Below, piece after piece: positions 8,778-17,336 of a stretch of DNA of 64,000 bases. Each line of letters opens with the position of its first letter. The first letter of the stretch is position 1. Origin of the DNA: Tritonibacter mobilis (GTDB taxonomy: Bacteria; Pseudomonadota; Alphaproteobacteria; Rhodobacterales; Rhodobacteraceae). The DNA is taken from the NCBI RefSeq assembly GCF_001681715.1, contig NZ_LNWY01000003.1, forward strand, positions 62,001-126,000. The letters are read 5' to 3'. The notes beneath the pieces were generated by a model, which saw nothing but the letters and a program-made list of their open reading frames with translations, made no database searches and was not told where the DNA came from. Made by a program: the position numbers and the translations under genes.

Positions 8778-10499
8778 ATGGCCCGAATTCTCATCACCTC
8801 GGCACTGCCCTATATCAATGGGATCAAGCACCTCGGCAACCTCGTGGGAAGCCAGCTGCCCGCCGATCTCTATGCCCGCTACAACCGGGGACGCGGCAAT
8901 GAGGTGATGTTCCTCTGCGCCACCGACGAACACGGCACCCCCGCCGAACTGGCCGCAGCCAAGGCGGGCAAACCCGTGGCCGACTATTGCGCCGAGATGC
9001 ACGAGGTTCAGGCCGACATCGCCAAGCGGTTTGGCCTGTCGTTTGACCATTATGGCCGCTCCTCCAGCCCGCAGAACCACGCGTTGACCCAGCATTTCGC
9101 GGGCAAGCTGGAAGAGGCCGGGCTGATTACCGAAGTGTCGGAAAAACAGGTCTATTCCAACGCCGATGGCCGCTTCCTGCCTGACCGCTATATCGAGGGC
9201 ACCTGCCCCAACTGCGGCTTCGAGAAGGCGCGCGGCGATCAGTGCGAGGAATGCACCAAGCAGCTCGATCCGACCGACCTCATCAACCCGCGCTCTGCGA
9301 TTTCCGGGTCCACCGACCTTGAGGTGCGTGAGACCAAGCACCTGTTCCTGCGCCAATCCGCGATGCGCGACCAGCTGGATCAATGGATCGACAGCAAATC
9401 TGACTGGCCGGTGCTGACCACCTCGATTGCCAAGAAATGGCTGCATGACGGCGACGGTTTGCAGGACCGAGGCATCACCCGTGACCTCGACTGGGGCATC
9501 GCGGTCAAGAAAGGCACCGAGGACTGGCCCGGCATGGAAGGCAAGGTCTTCTACGTCTGGTTCGACGCGCCGATCGAATATATCGCTGCTGCTGGCGAAT
9601 GGGCCGAGGCACACGGCAAATTGGATGCGGACTGGGAACGCTGGTGGCGCACCGACAAGGGCGCAGATGATGTGAAATACGTCCAGTTCATGGGCAAGGA
9701 TAACGTCCCCTTCCATACCCTGTCCTTCCCCGCGACCCTGCTGGGGTCGGGCGAGCCGTGGAAGATGGTGGATCACCTCAAATCGTTCAACTACCTGAAC
9801 TATGACGGCGGTCAGTTCTCCACCTCGCAGGGGCGCGGCGTGTTCATGGATCAGGCACTGGAGATCCTGCCGTCGGATTACTGGCGCTGGTGGCTGCTGT
9901 CCCATGCGCCCGAAAGCTCTGACTCGGAATTCACATGGGAGAACTTCCAGCAATCCGTGAACAAGGATCTGGCGGATGTGCTTGGCAATTTTGTCTCGCG
10001 CATCACCAAATTTTGCCGCTCGAAATTTGGCGAGCAGGTGCCCGAGGGTGGCGCATGGGGCGAGCAGGAACAGGCCCTCATTGAGGAGCTCTCCACCCGC
10101 ATCGGCGCCTATGAGCGCCACATGGAGGCGATGGAGGTGCGCAAATCAGCGCAAGAGCTGCGCGCGATCTGGGTTGCGGGTAATGAATACCTGCAATCTG
10201 CCGCGCCGTGGTCGGTGTTCAAGGAAGACCCCGAGCGCGCCGCTGGTCAGGTGCGTCTGGGTCTCAACCTGATCCGCCTCTATGCGGTGTTGTCAGCCCC
10301 CTTCATCCCCGATGCCTCTGATCGCCTGTTTGAGGCATTGGGCACCGAGGATCGCGACTGGCCCGAAGACGTCGCTGCAGCGCTCGCCGCCCTGCCCGCA
10401 GGCCATGCCTTTACCGTGCCGGAGGTGCTCTTTGCCAAGATCACCGACGAGCAGCGCGAGGAATGGCAGGCGCGCTTTGCAGGCGGACGCGACGCCTGA
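8778..10499 (+). CDS. metG: Methionyl-tRNA synthetase
   Basis: 573 residues. Charges tRNA-Met with methionine. The Rossmann half carries the HIGH-type site as HLGN in [11 protein letters not shown], and a single zinc knuckle CPNC...CEEC (about residues 140-160). [14 protein letters not shown] matches the methionine pocket region. The second signature, usually KMSKS, reads FSTSQGRG, so the second lysine is replaced by threonine. The helical anticodon domain fills the C-terminal third, and there is no C-terminal dimerisation (Trbp111) domain. An ATG nine bases upstream (8769) is in frame; 8778 fits the family N-terminus [12 protein letters not shown] better. Confidence 0.96.
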   Translation: MARILITSALPYINGIKHLGNLVGSQLPADLYARYNRGRGNEVMFLCATDEHGTPAELAAAKAGKPVADYCAEMHEVQADIAKRFGLSFDHYGRSSSPQNHALTQHFAGKLEEAGLITEVSEKQVYSNADGRFLPDRYIEGTCPNCGFEKARGDQCEECTKQLDPTDLINPRSAISGSTDLEVRETKHLFLRQSAMRDQLDQWIDSKSDWPVLTTSIAKKWLHDGDGLQDRGITRDLDWGIAVKKGTEDWPGMEGKVFYVWFDAPIEYIAAAGEWAEAHGKLDADWERWWRTDKGADDVKYVQFMGKDNVPFHTLSFPATLLGSGEPWKMVDHLKSFNYLNYDGGQFSTSQGRGVFMDQALEILPSDYWRWWLLSHAPESSDSEFTWENFQQSVNKDLADVLGNFVSRITKFCRSKFGEQVPEGGAWGEQEQALIEELSTRIGAYERHMEAMEVRKSAQELRAIWVAGNEYLQSAAPWSVFKEDPERAAGQVRLGLNLIRLYAVLSAPFIPDASDRLFEALGTEDRDWPEDVAAALAALPAGHAFTVPEVLFAKITDEQREEWQARFAGGRDA

Positions 10500-10526
10500 T
10501 CTGCTGCTGCGGATAATGCAAAAATC

Positions 10527-10556
10527 AAAAGCCGCGCCTGAGGGGGCGGCTTTTCT
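10527..10556 (+). terminator. Rho-independent terminator of metG
   Basis: AAAAGCCGC pairs with GCGGCTTTT around a loop of about ten bases and leads into TTTTCT, 28 bases after the metG stop. The stem also carries A/T runs that allow function on the opposite strand. Confidence 0.8.
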
Positions 10557-10613
10557 CATTGGCTTTGCGCTCGTCCCGACAGGCAAAGACCGAGCCGTCA
10601 GCAATCAGGACAA

Positions 10614-11192
10614 TCAGGCGGCAGAAGCGTCAATCACATGCAATTCTGGCCAGAACTCCAACCACTTCTTCGCCTTCTTGCGATATGTGACCGGATCGAA
10701 AGTCTCATGTTCAGCAGGGCGAACCGTCAAATCCTGTAAATCCCTAAACCCTTGTGGCGCATAGACCTCGTACCCTGCGCGCTCTGTCTTTCGAACGCCA
10801 ACCATACACGCCTTCGCCAGAAACCGGTCAACGCCTTCTGTGGCGCGAGACAAGGGTTTGTAAGGAATGCCGAATTTCGCCTCATACCACAGGTGCACCC
10901 GCGCCTGATTGCGGATCTCAATATCCGCATCGACTTCCCCTAACTCCTGTAGTGCCCGTCGAATGGCTGCATCTTCGGCCTCCCACGACAGATCGGAGGT
11001 GTCGAAATAGAACACATCGTAATCAGTGATGCCAAACTCCGGAGGTCGACCGGTTTGTTGGTTCCACACGGTTTGAAAAAGACACCCAGCAACCAGCCAT
11101 GCATCCTTCAGGTCGGCCGCACTCAGGCGGTCCAGAACCTGATCCACAACCGGATTGCCGCGCACAATCGTTAGAAACTCATCTTCCGTCAC
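10614..11192 (-). CDS. Nucleotidyltransferase-like protein (NTP_transf_6/COG3575 type)
   Basis: About 193 residues from the chosen GTG. The family is a nucleotidyltransferase-fold group of unknown function. Seen: WLVAGCLFQTVWNQQTGRPPEFGITDYDVFYFDTSD, which holds the G-x-(F)QTVWN segment and the DYD acidic pair; DIEIRNQARVHLWYEAKFGIPY, with a further acidic position; and a Lys-rich C-terminal helix. The start is uncertain: the frame is open to 11258 through TTG and GTG codons, and GTG at 11192 is the first with a purine-rich GGTGGG region upstream. The gene is alone, divergent from an MFS carrier. Confidence 0.75.
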   Translation of the reverse strand: MTEDEFLTIVRGNPVVDQVLDRLSAADLKDAWLVAGCLFQTVWNQQTGRPPEFGITDYDVFYFDTSDLSWEAEDAAIRRALQELGEVDADIEIRNQARVHLWYEAKFGIPYKPLSRATEGVDRFLAKACMVGVRKTERAGYEVYAPQGFRDLQDLTVRPAEHETFDPVTYRKKAKKWLEFWPELHVIDASAA

Positions 11193-11342
11193 CGCCAACC
11201 CACCATTTATGCCCGTACCTTTGAATGTGAAATTGCGCGCGCGCACCTTGCCTGTCAAAGATATCCGAAAATCAGGACGCCATTGTGACGCCCGCCCTCC
11301 TGACCTATTGCAGAAGTCACCGGCAACGGCGAAGGTGCCGCC

Positions 11343-12632
11343 ATGGCAACCGAATTAGAGTTCTCCATTTCTGCACTGACCACCCCGGCAAGACGCCACA
11401 TCCGGGTGTTTCAGGTACATCAGTTCCTTGATCGTTTTGCGATGGGTTTGACGGTTGCCGTTGTCGCGCTGGCGTTGACCGACCGTGGCATGGACCTGTT
11501 CCAGATTTCCCTGCTTTTTGGGATCTACTCCATCACCACCATGGCGATGGAACTCCCATTTGGGGGCTTGGCCGATAACATTGGGCGTAAGCCGGTTTTT
11601 CTGGCCGCGGTTGTTGCCAGCTTGATCTCCCTCGCCCTATTTCTTTCAACCCGCGATTTCTATGTTCTCGCGCTCTCTTTTGCCTTCATCGGCTTTGGAC
11701 GTGCGCTTCGGTCGGGCACGCTGGATGCGTGGTTTGTTGAAACCTTCAAAGCAGTTGCGCCCAATGTGGATGTGCAGCCCGCACTTGCCAAAGCGCAGTG
11801 GGCCAATGCTATGGGCCTGGCTGTGGGAGCCGTATTGGGAGGCATTCTGCCCGATTTGTTTGGCCCGGCGGCAGAGAGACTGGGTTTCAGTCCCTATGAT
11901 GTTTCTTACGCGGCGAGCATGGCTGTGATGCTTGGCGTGTTCGTCTACACCCTGCGTGTCATTGTTGAAAAACCGCGCCCGCTGCACCTGCGCGCCCTGA
12001 AACAAGGGTTTGTCTCCGTCCCGCTGGTAGTCAAAGCCGCAGGCCTTCTTGCGCTGAGACATCCGGCACTGTCGGTGCTTTTGGCGGCTTTAGCCTTGTT
12101 CCTGATGGCGACCAACCCGGTCGAGGTGATCTGGCCCACGCATGCAAAGCCGATGCTGGACGAAAGCTATGCAAATACGCTCATTGGTGTGCTGACTGCG
12201 GCGTATTTCTTTTCTATCGCCTTTGGGGCGTCGCTCTCCCCTCGCATCAGTCGGATTTTCAAACGGCGACATGCCACGACGCTTGCGGCGGCGTTTGCAG
12301 GGCTGGCCGTGGTTCAGATCGCACTGGCCCTCCAAGGCGGCATCATCGGCTTTGTTGTGGTTTTTATCCTCTATTCCGTTTGCCTTGGGATTACCGAGAC
12401 ACCCGCCAGCAGCATTTTGCACAGATGCGTCGAAGATCACCAGCGCTCGACCATGCTGTCTCTGAGGTCGCTGATGCAGCAACTTGGCGGCGCGTTGGGG
12501 ATGGTCTTTGCGGGTGCTGTCGCTGAGATTTACTCCACGCCCACGGCATGGATCATTGGCGCAGTGTTTCTTTTTGTCGCCGTGTTTCTGATCTCTGTGC
12601 TCGCAAGGCGGCTCGCCGCAGAGGTTGAATAA
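11343..12632 (+). CDS. Major facilitator superfamily transporter
   Basis: 429 residues and about 12 hydrophobic helices. The first-half signature reads ELPFGGLADNIGRKPVF, the normal MFS loop 2-3 motif (G-x-L-A-D-x-x-G-R-K). The second half has ISRIFKRRHATTLAAAF. An extended N-terminal cytoplasmic tail of about 20 residues contains the basic stretch ARRHIR. The sequence resembles drug/metabolite efflux carriers in layout but lacks a motif that names a substrate. It ends close to a convergent MBL-fold gene with no clear T-tract between them. Confidence 0.85.
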   Translation: MATELEFSISALTTPARRHIRVFQVHQFLDRFAMGLTVAVVALALTDRGMDLFQISLLFGIYSITTMAMELPFGGLADNIGRKPVFLAAVVASLISLALFLSTRDFYVLALSFAFIGFGRALRSGTLDAWFVETFKAVAPNVDVQPALAKAQWANAMGLAVGAVLGGILPDLFGPAAERLGFSPYDVSYAASMAVMLGVFVYTLRVIVEKPRPLHLRALKQGFVSVPLVVKAAGLLALRHPALSVLLAALALFLMATNPVEVIWPTHAKPMLDESYANTLIGVLTAAYFFSIAFGASLSPRISRIFKRRHATTLAAAFAGLAVVQIALALQGGIIGFVVVFILYSVCLGITETPASSILHRCVEDHQRSTMLSLRSLMQQLGGALGMVFAGAVAEIYSTPTAWIIGAVFLFVAVFLISVLARRLAAEVE

Positions 12633-12705
12633 CCGCCCGCAAGCGCACATTGCCCCATCAAACCCCACCCCTTGGGGCAGGGCTTGATCGCCGGAGCGCC
12701 GCCTG

Positions 12706-13602
12706 TCAGAGCAAGACTTCCCCCCCCTCCCCCGGCAAGAGCAGGTTCCAGTCGGGCCTCAACGCAGCATACAAGCGCTGCATCACCTCTGGCCCTTCGC
12801 GAAAGAGGGAATAGGTTGTGTGGTGCACCGGCAGAACGGAGTGCGCGCCCACCTGTGCGGCGAAATCCATCGCCTGCCCCCCATCCATGGAAATCTGCCC
12901 CAGCGCGCCCTCACCGCCGACCGCACCGATATGTGGAATGAACAGATCCGGGGTGTCCTGCTGGGTCAGCGCTTGCGCCACCGGCTCGGCATGGAACGTA
13001 TCGCCCGCCCAATACAGACGCTGCACCTGCGCGCCACGGCGGGCCTCGATCATATAGCCGTTGCCAAGGCCCAGCACCGCCGAGATTTGCGGGTTGAGCG
13101 AATGCACCGCAGGCAGGGCGGTGATCCGGACCTCACCACTAGGGCCGTTGAACACACGCGTCGCCCCGTGCCGCAAGGCCTGTGCGCCGTAGCCCTGCTG
13201 CCGCAGATGCTCCGTGTCATGCTCCGGTGCCAGCAAGGGCAGGCTGCGGTCCAGCCAGGCTTGGGCCTTCTGGTCGAAATGATCCTCGTGCAGATGGCTC
13301 AAGAGCACCAGATCCGGGCTGCTGTGCTTCAGCCCCGGAAAGGGCGCCAGCCGGGCGTGGGTCTTGATGTTCGGGCCTTTGGCAAGGTCAAACATCTCAT
13401 TGGGATCACCCATCACAAAGGCCTCTTCCCCCTCGCCAAGGCAGGGATCGGTGAGAATGCGCAGGCCTGCGGCTTCGATCTCCATCATCGCGCCCCCCAG
13501 CCAACGCACCGACAGGGGGGCCGTCGCACTGCGCACGGTGGCGGGCACCAGGCTCGCTGCGGCAACCGCAACACCGGATTTTAGAAAGCTACGTCTGTTC
13601 AT
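12706..13602 (-). CDS. Tat-exported MBL-fold metallohydrolase
   Basis: 298 residues. The N-terminus MNRRSFLKSGVAVAAASLVPA is a twin-arginine signal (RRSFLK), so the folded protein should be exported to the periplasm. The zinc signature HLHEDHFD lies at about residue 105, with later metal ligands in AVHSLNP, WAGDTFHAEP and LPVHHTTY. This pattern resembles the UlaG/metal-dependent hydrolase branch of the metallo-beta-lactamase superfamily. The ATG at 13602 is used because it starts exactly at the Tat signal. The divergent LysR gene begins 94 bases away and is the likely regulator. The substrate is unknown. Confidence 0.88.
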   Translation of the reverse strand: MNRRSFLKSGVAVAAASLVPATVRSATAPLSVRWLGGAMMEIEAAGLRILTDPCLGEGEEAFVMGDPNEMFDLAKGPNIKTHARLAPFPGLKHSSPDLVLLSHLHEDHFDQKAQAWLDRSLPLLAPEHDTEHLRQQGYGAQALRHGATRVFNGPSGEVRITALPAVHSLNPQISAVLGLGNGYMIEARRGAQVQRLYWAGDTFHAEPVAQALTQQDTPDLFIPHIGAVGGEGALGQISMDGGQAMDFAAQVGAHSVLPVHHTTYSLFREGPEVMQRLYAALRPDWNLLLPGEGGEVLL

Positions 13603-13646
13603 CTGCTTCTCCACTTCTGATGAAACGGATGTAACCCCTCGCATCA

Positions 13647-13661
13647 GGCGAAATAATCGCC
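13647..13661. promoter_or_regulatory. Candidate LysR operator in the divergent promoter
   Basis: GGCGA-AATAA-TCGCC is a 5-bp inverted repeat centred in the 94-base region between the MBL-fold and LysR genes. Position and symmetry suit a shared regulator site. No footprint can be inferred. Confidence 0.35.
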
Positions 13662-13696
13662 ATAATACTGCAGACACTAAACGAGATAATCGCGCA

Positions 13697-14539
13697 ATGA
13701 ACGATCTGCAAAACATCGAAACCTTCGCCGAAGTGGCGGGCCAGTTGAGCTTTGCGGGCGCGGCGCGGCGTCTGGGTCTGCCGCCCTCGACCGTCACCAG
13801 CCGGGTACGGGCGCTGGAACAGAGCCTGGGCGTACGCCTCCTGGATCGCACCACCCGCAGCACCGCCCTCACCAACGAGGGCGCGGTGTTTCTGGAGCGC
13901 TGCCAACGGGCCTTGGCCGAGATTGAGGCGGCACGCAGCCTTGTCTCGGCCGATGTCAGCGCCAGCGGGCCAGTGCGGCTGTCGGTACCGACCGCCCTGC
14001 CGATGGACCGGTTGGCCCGTCTCACCCGGGACTTTCTTGCGCGCCACCCAAAAATCCATGTCGACATCACCGTGGAGGATCGCGCCACCGATTTTGTCCG
14101 CGACGGGATCGATGTCGCTCTGCGTGGCCACCGACCCGGCGGCGCGGATCTGATTGCGCGGCTCCTGTCGCAAATGCCGGTGCAGCTGGTGGCCCCACCG
14201 GGGCGGCTGCGGGATGAGAGCCTGCCGATCCTCGGCCCCCTCACCCGGCACCTGAACAGCAGCCCGCTGCCCGGGCAGGCCCATTGCGAATCCTTTGCAC
14301 TGGCACGGGAACTGACGCTGGCCGGTGCCGCCCGCGCCTGTCTGCCGCTGTCGCTATGTGAGCAGGATGCCAAAACGGACTCTGTCGAGATTGCGCCACC
14401 ACCACCGGGGGTAGAATCGCAACTGGGGCTTTACCTCGTCTATCAGGACCGCCGCCACCAGCCGCAGCGCGTACGCCTGTTCATAGACGCGCTGGTGGCT
14501 GAGTTTTCCTCCCCCTCCGAGCCGGAGCAAAGTCGCTGA
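13697..14539 (+). CDS. LysR-family transcriptional regulator
   Basis: 280 residues. The N-terminal winged helix-turn-helix is complete (about residues 3-62: FAEVAGQLSFAGAARRLGL, PPSTVTSRVRALEQSLGVRLLDRTTRS). The effector domain begins at about 90 with PVRLSVPTALPMDRLARL. It is shorter than the usual 300 residues: the second lobe (about 160-230) seems trimmed, which could alter ligand binding. It probably controls the divergent exported MBL-fold hydrolase. The ATG at 13697 gives the standard MNDLQNIETF start. Confidence 0.9.
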   Translation: MNDLQNIETFAEVAGQLSFAGAARRLGLPPSTVTSRVRALEQSLGVRLLDRTTRSTALTNEGAVFLERCQRALAEIEAARSLVSADVSASGPVRLSVPTALPMDRLARLTRDFLARHPKIHVDITVEDRATDFVRDGIDVALRGHRPGGADLIARLLSQMPVQLVAPPGRLRDESLPILGPLTRHLNSSPLPGQAHCESFALARELTLAGAARACLPLSLCEQDAKTDSVEIAPPPPGVESQLGLYLVYQDRRHQPQRVRLFIDALVAEFSSPSEPEQSR

Positions 14540-14741
14540 CCACGGCAAAATCCTGCGATAAATCCACATCTGCCCTGTTTTCAGCGCTGTAAATCCCCAC
14601 TTCGGCATCGGATAAGCCAAAGGAAACAGGAGGGTTATTTAATCAATTGACATATCCGACCAAATAAATCAGGTATAAGGCAATCCAGCCAACCTGTGTG
14701 TCACACGGGCCAGCCGACAACCTGAACCTTGCGCCCCGCAC
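14540..14741 (+). promoter_or_regulatory. Upstream region of the hemP/iron operon
   Basis: This stretch has no supported gene. At 14635-14680 it becomes A+T-rich and contains TTATTTAATCAATTGACA, with the 8-bp palindrome TCAATTGA and a TTGACA that could be a -35 box. A TATAAG follows, but at 21 bases it is too far for a standard promoter. A related string, TTATTTATCCTTGA, stands before bfd at about 16523. A shared iron-responsive site is possible but unproven. Confidence 0.35.
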
Positions 14742-14909
14742 ATGTTGAAACTCTCTGGCCAAACACCAACACATAGTGACCGCGACACAGATCCGCTGCC
14801 GTTGTCGGATTTGTGGCACAATGTCCTGTCGGGAGAGTTGCCGCAGCAGAGCTTTTGCTTTGAGTGGCTGTTCGACAAGGTGGAGCAGAAACAGAGGTCT
14901 CCCCGATGA
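14742..14909 (+). CDS. Candidate small protein translationally coupled to hemP
   Basis: An unannotated 55-codon reading frame, MLKLSGQTPTHSD...., whose TGA stop overlaps the hemP start as ATGA. The C-terminal half reads like a real protein: LSDLWHNVLSGELPQQSF then CFEWLFDKVEQKQRSPR, with aromatic residues and one cysteine. The ATGA junction is the same kind used by the well-supported genes in this window. Against it: no clear ribosome site before the ATG, and I recognise no family. Location suggests a role in haem or iron uptake if it is real. Confidence 0.45.
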   Translation: MLKLSGQTPTHSDRDTDPLPLSDLWHNVLSGELPQQSFCFEWLFDKVEQKQRSPR

Positions 14910-15085
14910 GCAACCTGAAACCGATTTCCCAAGAAGACATTGCCGCAGCCGCCCAGCCTGAAACCTACCCGACCTACCACGCCGAGGATCTGACCCGCGG
15001 CGGTGTGCAGGCGCGCATTATTCTCAATGGTCAGATCTATTCGCTGCGCATCACCCGCGCAGGCAAGCTGATCCTGACCAAGTAA
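14906..15085 (+). CDS. hemP: Hemin uptake protein HemP
   Basis: 59 residues. HemP proteins are small, often under iron control, and required for or associated with haem uptake. The conserved C-terminal half is visible: GGVQARIILNGQIYSLRITRAGKLILTK. AGAGG lies 10 bases before the ATG. The gene overlaps a candidate small ORF upstream (ATGA) and is followed after 56 bases by an imelysin gene, so it starts an iron-acquisition cluster. Confidence 0.88.
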   Translation: MSNLKPISQEDIAAAAQPETYPTYHAEDLTRGGVQARIILNGQIYSLRITRAGKLILTK

Positions 15086-15141
15086 TTCACCCCACGCGCA
15101 ACAGCGCCACAAATATCAAAGTTCCAGCGAGGATATACTTC

Positions 15142-16410
15142 ATGAAAACGCCGCTTCTCACCGGTGCCGCCATTGCGGCTTTGACCGTAGGCACATCGGC
15201 CGCTTTCGCAGCTTCCAAGGCCGATGTTCTGACCAATTACGCAAACATCGCCGAGGCAAAATACGAAGACAGCCTGATCACCGCAAAGGCGCTTCAGGCC
15301 GCTGTTGATGCGCTGATTGCGGACCCTTCGGCTGAAAACCTTGAGGCCGCGAAACACGCATGGCTGGCGGCGCGCGTCCCGTATCAGCAGACCGAGGTCT
15401 ACCGTTTCGGCAATGCCATCGTCGACGACTGGGAAGGCAAAGTGAACGCATGGCCGCTGGATGAAGGCCTGATCGACTATGTGGACGCCTCTTATGGTGG
15501 CCCGACGGATGAGAACGCCGCCGCAGCGCTGAACGTGGTTGCCAACCCGGAGTTCACCCTCTCTGGCGAGACCATCGACGCCTCTGACATCACGCCCGAG
15601 CTGCTGGCCGAGACCCTGCACGAGGCCGACGGTGTCGAAGCCAATGTGGCAACCGGCTACCACGCCATCGAATTCCTGCTCTGGGGTCAGGATCTGAACG
15701 GCACCGAGCATGGCGCAGGCGAGCGCGCATGGACTGACTATGCGGCGGGCGAGGGCTGCACCAACGGCAATTGTGACCGCCGTGGCGCCTACCTGCAGGC
15801 GGCGACCGATCTGCTGGTGTCCGATCTTGAGTGGATCACCGCGCAATGGGCCGAAGGCGGCGAAGCGCGCGAAACCGTGCTTTCGGACGAGGACGCAGGC
15901 ATCACCACGATCCTCACCGGCATGGGTTCGCTGTCTTATGGCGAACAAGCGGGCGAGCGGATGCGTCTTGGCCTGATGCTGAACGACCCCGAAGAAGAGC
16001 ACGATTGCTTCTCCGACAACACCCACAACAGCCACTACTACGATGGTCTGGGCATCCAGAACGTCTACTTGGGCGAATATGTGCGGGTGAACGGCGATCT
16101 GGTGTCCGGCCCGGCACTGGCCGATCTGGTCGAGGCTGCGGATTCTGAACTGAACGCGGAACTGACCGGCAAACTCTCCACCACCATGATGAAGCTAGGC
16201 CGCATCAAGACGGCTGCTGAGGCAGGCTTCTCCTATGACCAGATGCTTGCGCAGGGCAGCGATGCCGGCGAAGCACTGGTCATGGGCGGCGTGGATGCAC
16301 TGGTGGATCAGACCCGCTCCATTGAGCGCGCGGTCGCCGCACTGGAGCTGGACGGCGTCGCCATTGAAGGCTCTGACTCGCTCGACAACCCTACGGCGGT
16401 TTTTGAATAA
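15142..16410 (+). CDS. Imelysin-family iron-regulated protein (IrpA-like)
   Basis: 422 residues. Imelysins are exported helical-bundle proteins linked to iron uptake; the related EfeO works with a ferrous/ferric importer. A classical signal peptide is present (MKTPLLTGAAIAALTVGTSAAFA, cleavage near AFA-AS). The GxHxxE signature occurs as GYHAIEFLLWG (about residue 175), as in IrpA/ICMP-type proteins. Two cysteines lie close together in GCTNGNCDRRG. The size fits the long two-bundle form. It precedes bfd, bfr, a di-heme protein, a second imelysin and DUF1513, the usual company of this family in proteobacteria. Confidence 0.92.
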   Translation: MKTPLLTGAAIAALTVGTSAAFAASKADVLTNYANIAEAKYEDSLITAKALQAAVDALIADPSAENLEAAKHAWLAARVPYQQTEVYRFGNAIVDDWEGKVNAWPLDEGLIDYVDASYGGPTDENAAAALNVVANPEFTLSGETIDASDITPELLAETLHEADGVEANVATGYHAIEFLLWGQDLNGTEHGAGERAWTDYAAGEGCTNGNCDRRGAYLQAATDLLVSDLEWITAQWAEGGEARETVLSDEDAGITTILTGMGSLSYGEQAGERMRLGLMLNDPEEEHDCFSDNTHNSHYYDGLGIQNVYLGEYVRVNGDLVSGPALADLVEAADSELNAELTGKLSTTMMKLGRIKTAAEAGFSYDQMLAQGSDAGEALVMGGVDALVDQTRSIERAVAALELDGVAIEGSDSLDNPTAVFE

Positions 16411-16434
16411 TATAGATCAGGTCCCCGATCTGAC

Positions 16435-16468
16435 AGGAGCCGCGCCCCCGTGTGCGGTTCCTTTTTTT
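16435..16468 (+). terminator. Rho-independent terminator after the imelysin gene
   Basis: AGGAGCCGC pairs with GCGGTTCCT (with G-T pairs) around a C-rich loop, followed by seven T. It separates hemP-imelysin from the bfd transcript. Confidence 0.85.
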
Positions 16469-16508
16469 GTGTGCGCCAATCTTCACAATATGCGGCGCTC
16501 ACGATTTC

Positions 16509-16557
16509 CTGAGCAAATCTGTCTTATTTATCCTTGAAAACTTATTCTTTTGCTCAG
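16509..16557. promoter_or_regulatory. Inverted repeat upstream of bfd
   Basis: CTGAGCAAA (16509-16517) and TTTGCTCAG (16549-16557) are perfect 9-base inverted arms around 31 A+T-rich bases that include TTATTTATCCTTGA. It lies about 50 bases before bfd, within the likely promoter. It could be an operator pair for an iron regulator or a hairpin in the leader. Confidence 0.4.
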
Positions 16558-16609
16558 ATATTGAGGCGAGCAAGTAGCCTATAGAATCTCTTGGGATAAC
16601 AGCCCCGCC

Positions 16610-16897
16610 ATGATCATCTGCCACTGCACTGCGATCTCGGATCACGACATCCATTCGGCCATCGACTGGATGCGCAGCTCTGACCCGCAAACTATTATAA
16701 CTCCTGGGAAAATTTATCGCGCCCTCGGTAAGAAGGCGGATTGTGGCGGTTGCATGTCGCTCTTTCTGGACACCATGCGCGCCAACGCTAAGGTTAGTGT
16801 ACCTGCACATCTGCAGAACCTGCGTATAGCCATTTCTCCGGAGAGCAATTATGAAGGGCGACCCCAAAGTCATCGAATATCTCAACAAGGCGCTTAG
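16610..16897 (+). CDS. bfd: Bacterioferritin-associated ferredoxin
   Basis: 95 residues. Bfd is a small [2Fe-2S] protein that docks on bacterioferritin and passes electrons to release stored iron. The ligand pattern is C4-x-C6 (ICHC) and C45-x-x-C48 (DCGGC). The Bfd fold ends at about residue 65; about 30 more residues run into the bfr gene in another frame, so the two coding regions overlap by 47 bases. Known Bfd proteins are near 64 residues, so the tail is unusual. The overlap supports translational coupling with bfr. Confidence 0.88.
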   Translation: MIICHCTAISDHDIHSAIDWMRSSDPQTIITPGKIYRALGKKADCGGCMSLFLDTMRANAKVSVPAHLQNLRIAISPESNYEGRPQSHRISQQGA

Positions 16898-17336
16898 GAG
16901 CGAGTTGACAGCGGTCAGCCAGTACTGGCTGCATTATCGCCTGCAACAGGATTGGGGCCTCGGCCACATGGCCAAGAAGAGCCGCGAGGAAAGCATCGAA
17001 GAGATGAACCACGCGGACAAGCTGATCGACCGGATCATCTTCCTCGAGGGGCATCCCAACCTGCAAACGCTCGACCCGCTGCGCATCGGCCAGACGCCCA
17101 AGGAAACCTTGGAATGCGATTTGGCCGCAGAACAAGAGGCCCGCGCCCTCTACAAGGAAGCGGCAGAGTACTGTAGGACCAATGGTGACTTCGTCTCTGA
17201 GGAGCTGTTCAAAGAGCTGCTGGCCGACGAAGAAGGCCATATCGATTTCCTGGAGACCCAGCTTGAACTGCACGACCGCGTTGGCGAAGAAAAATACGCG
17301 CAACTCAACGCCTCCAAGATGGACGAAGCCGAGTAA
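16851..17336 (+). CDS. bfr: Bacterioferritin
   Basis: 161 residues, the usual length. A 24-subunit iron-storage cage with haem between subunits. Ferroxidase ligands are in place: Glu18 ([10 protein letters not shown]), Glu51 and His54 (EEMNHADK), Glu94 (AEQEARALY), and Glu127/His130 ([10 protein letters not shown]). Met52, the haem ligand, is present in EEMNHAD. GGAGAG precedes the ATG. It overlaps bfd upstream and is followed at once by a di-heme protein, so iron storage, release and uptake appear to be co-expressed. Confidence 0.96.
   Translation: MKGDPKVIEYLNKALRSELTAVSQYWLHYRLQQDWGLGHMAKKSREESIEEMNHADKLIDRIIFLEGHPNLQTLDPLRIGQTPKETLECDLAAEQEARALYKEAAEYCRTNGDFVSEELFKELLADEEGHIDFLETQLELHDRVGEEKYAQLNASKMDEAE

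Noticed and set aside
8571-10121. 516-codon open frame antisense to metG
   Set aside because: Composition is the reverse-complement shadow of a strongly supported metG; no domain is recognisable.
17182-17280. ATG at 17182 as the start of the di-heme protein
   Set aside because: It would add 33 further residues read out of frame from bfr, moving the signal peptide far from the N-terminus.
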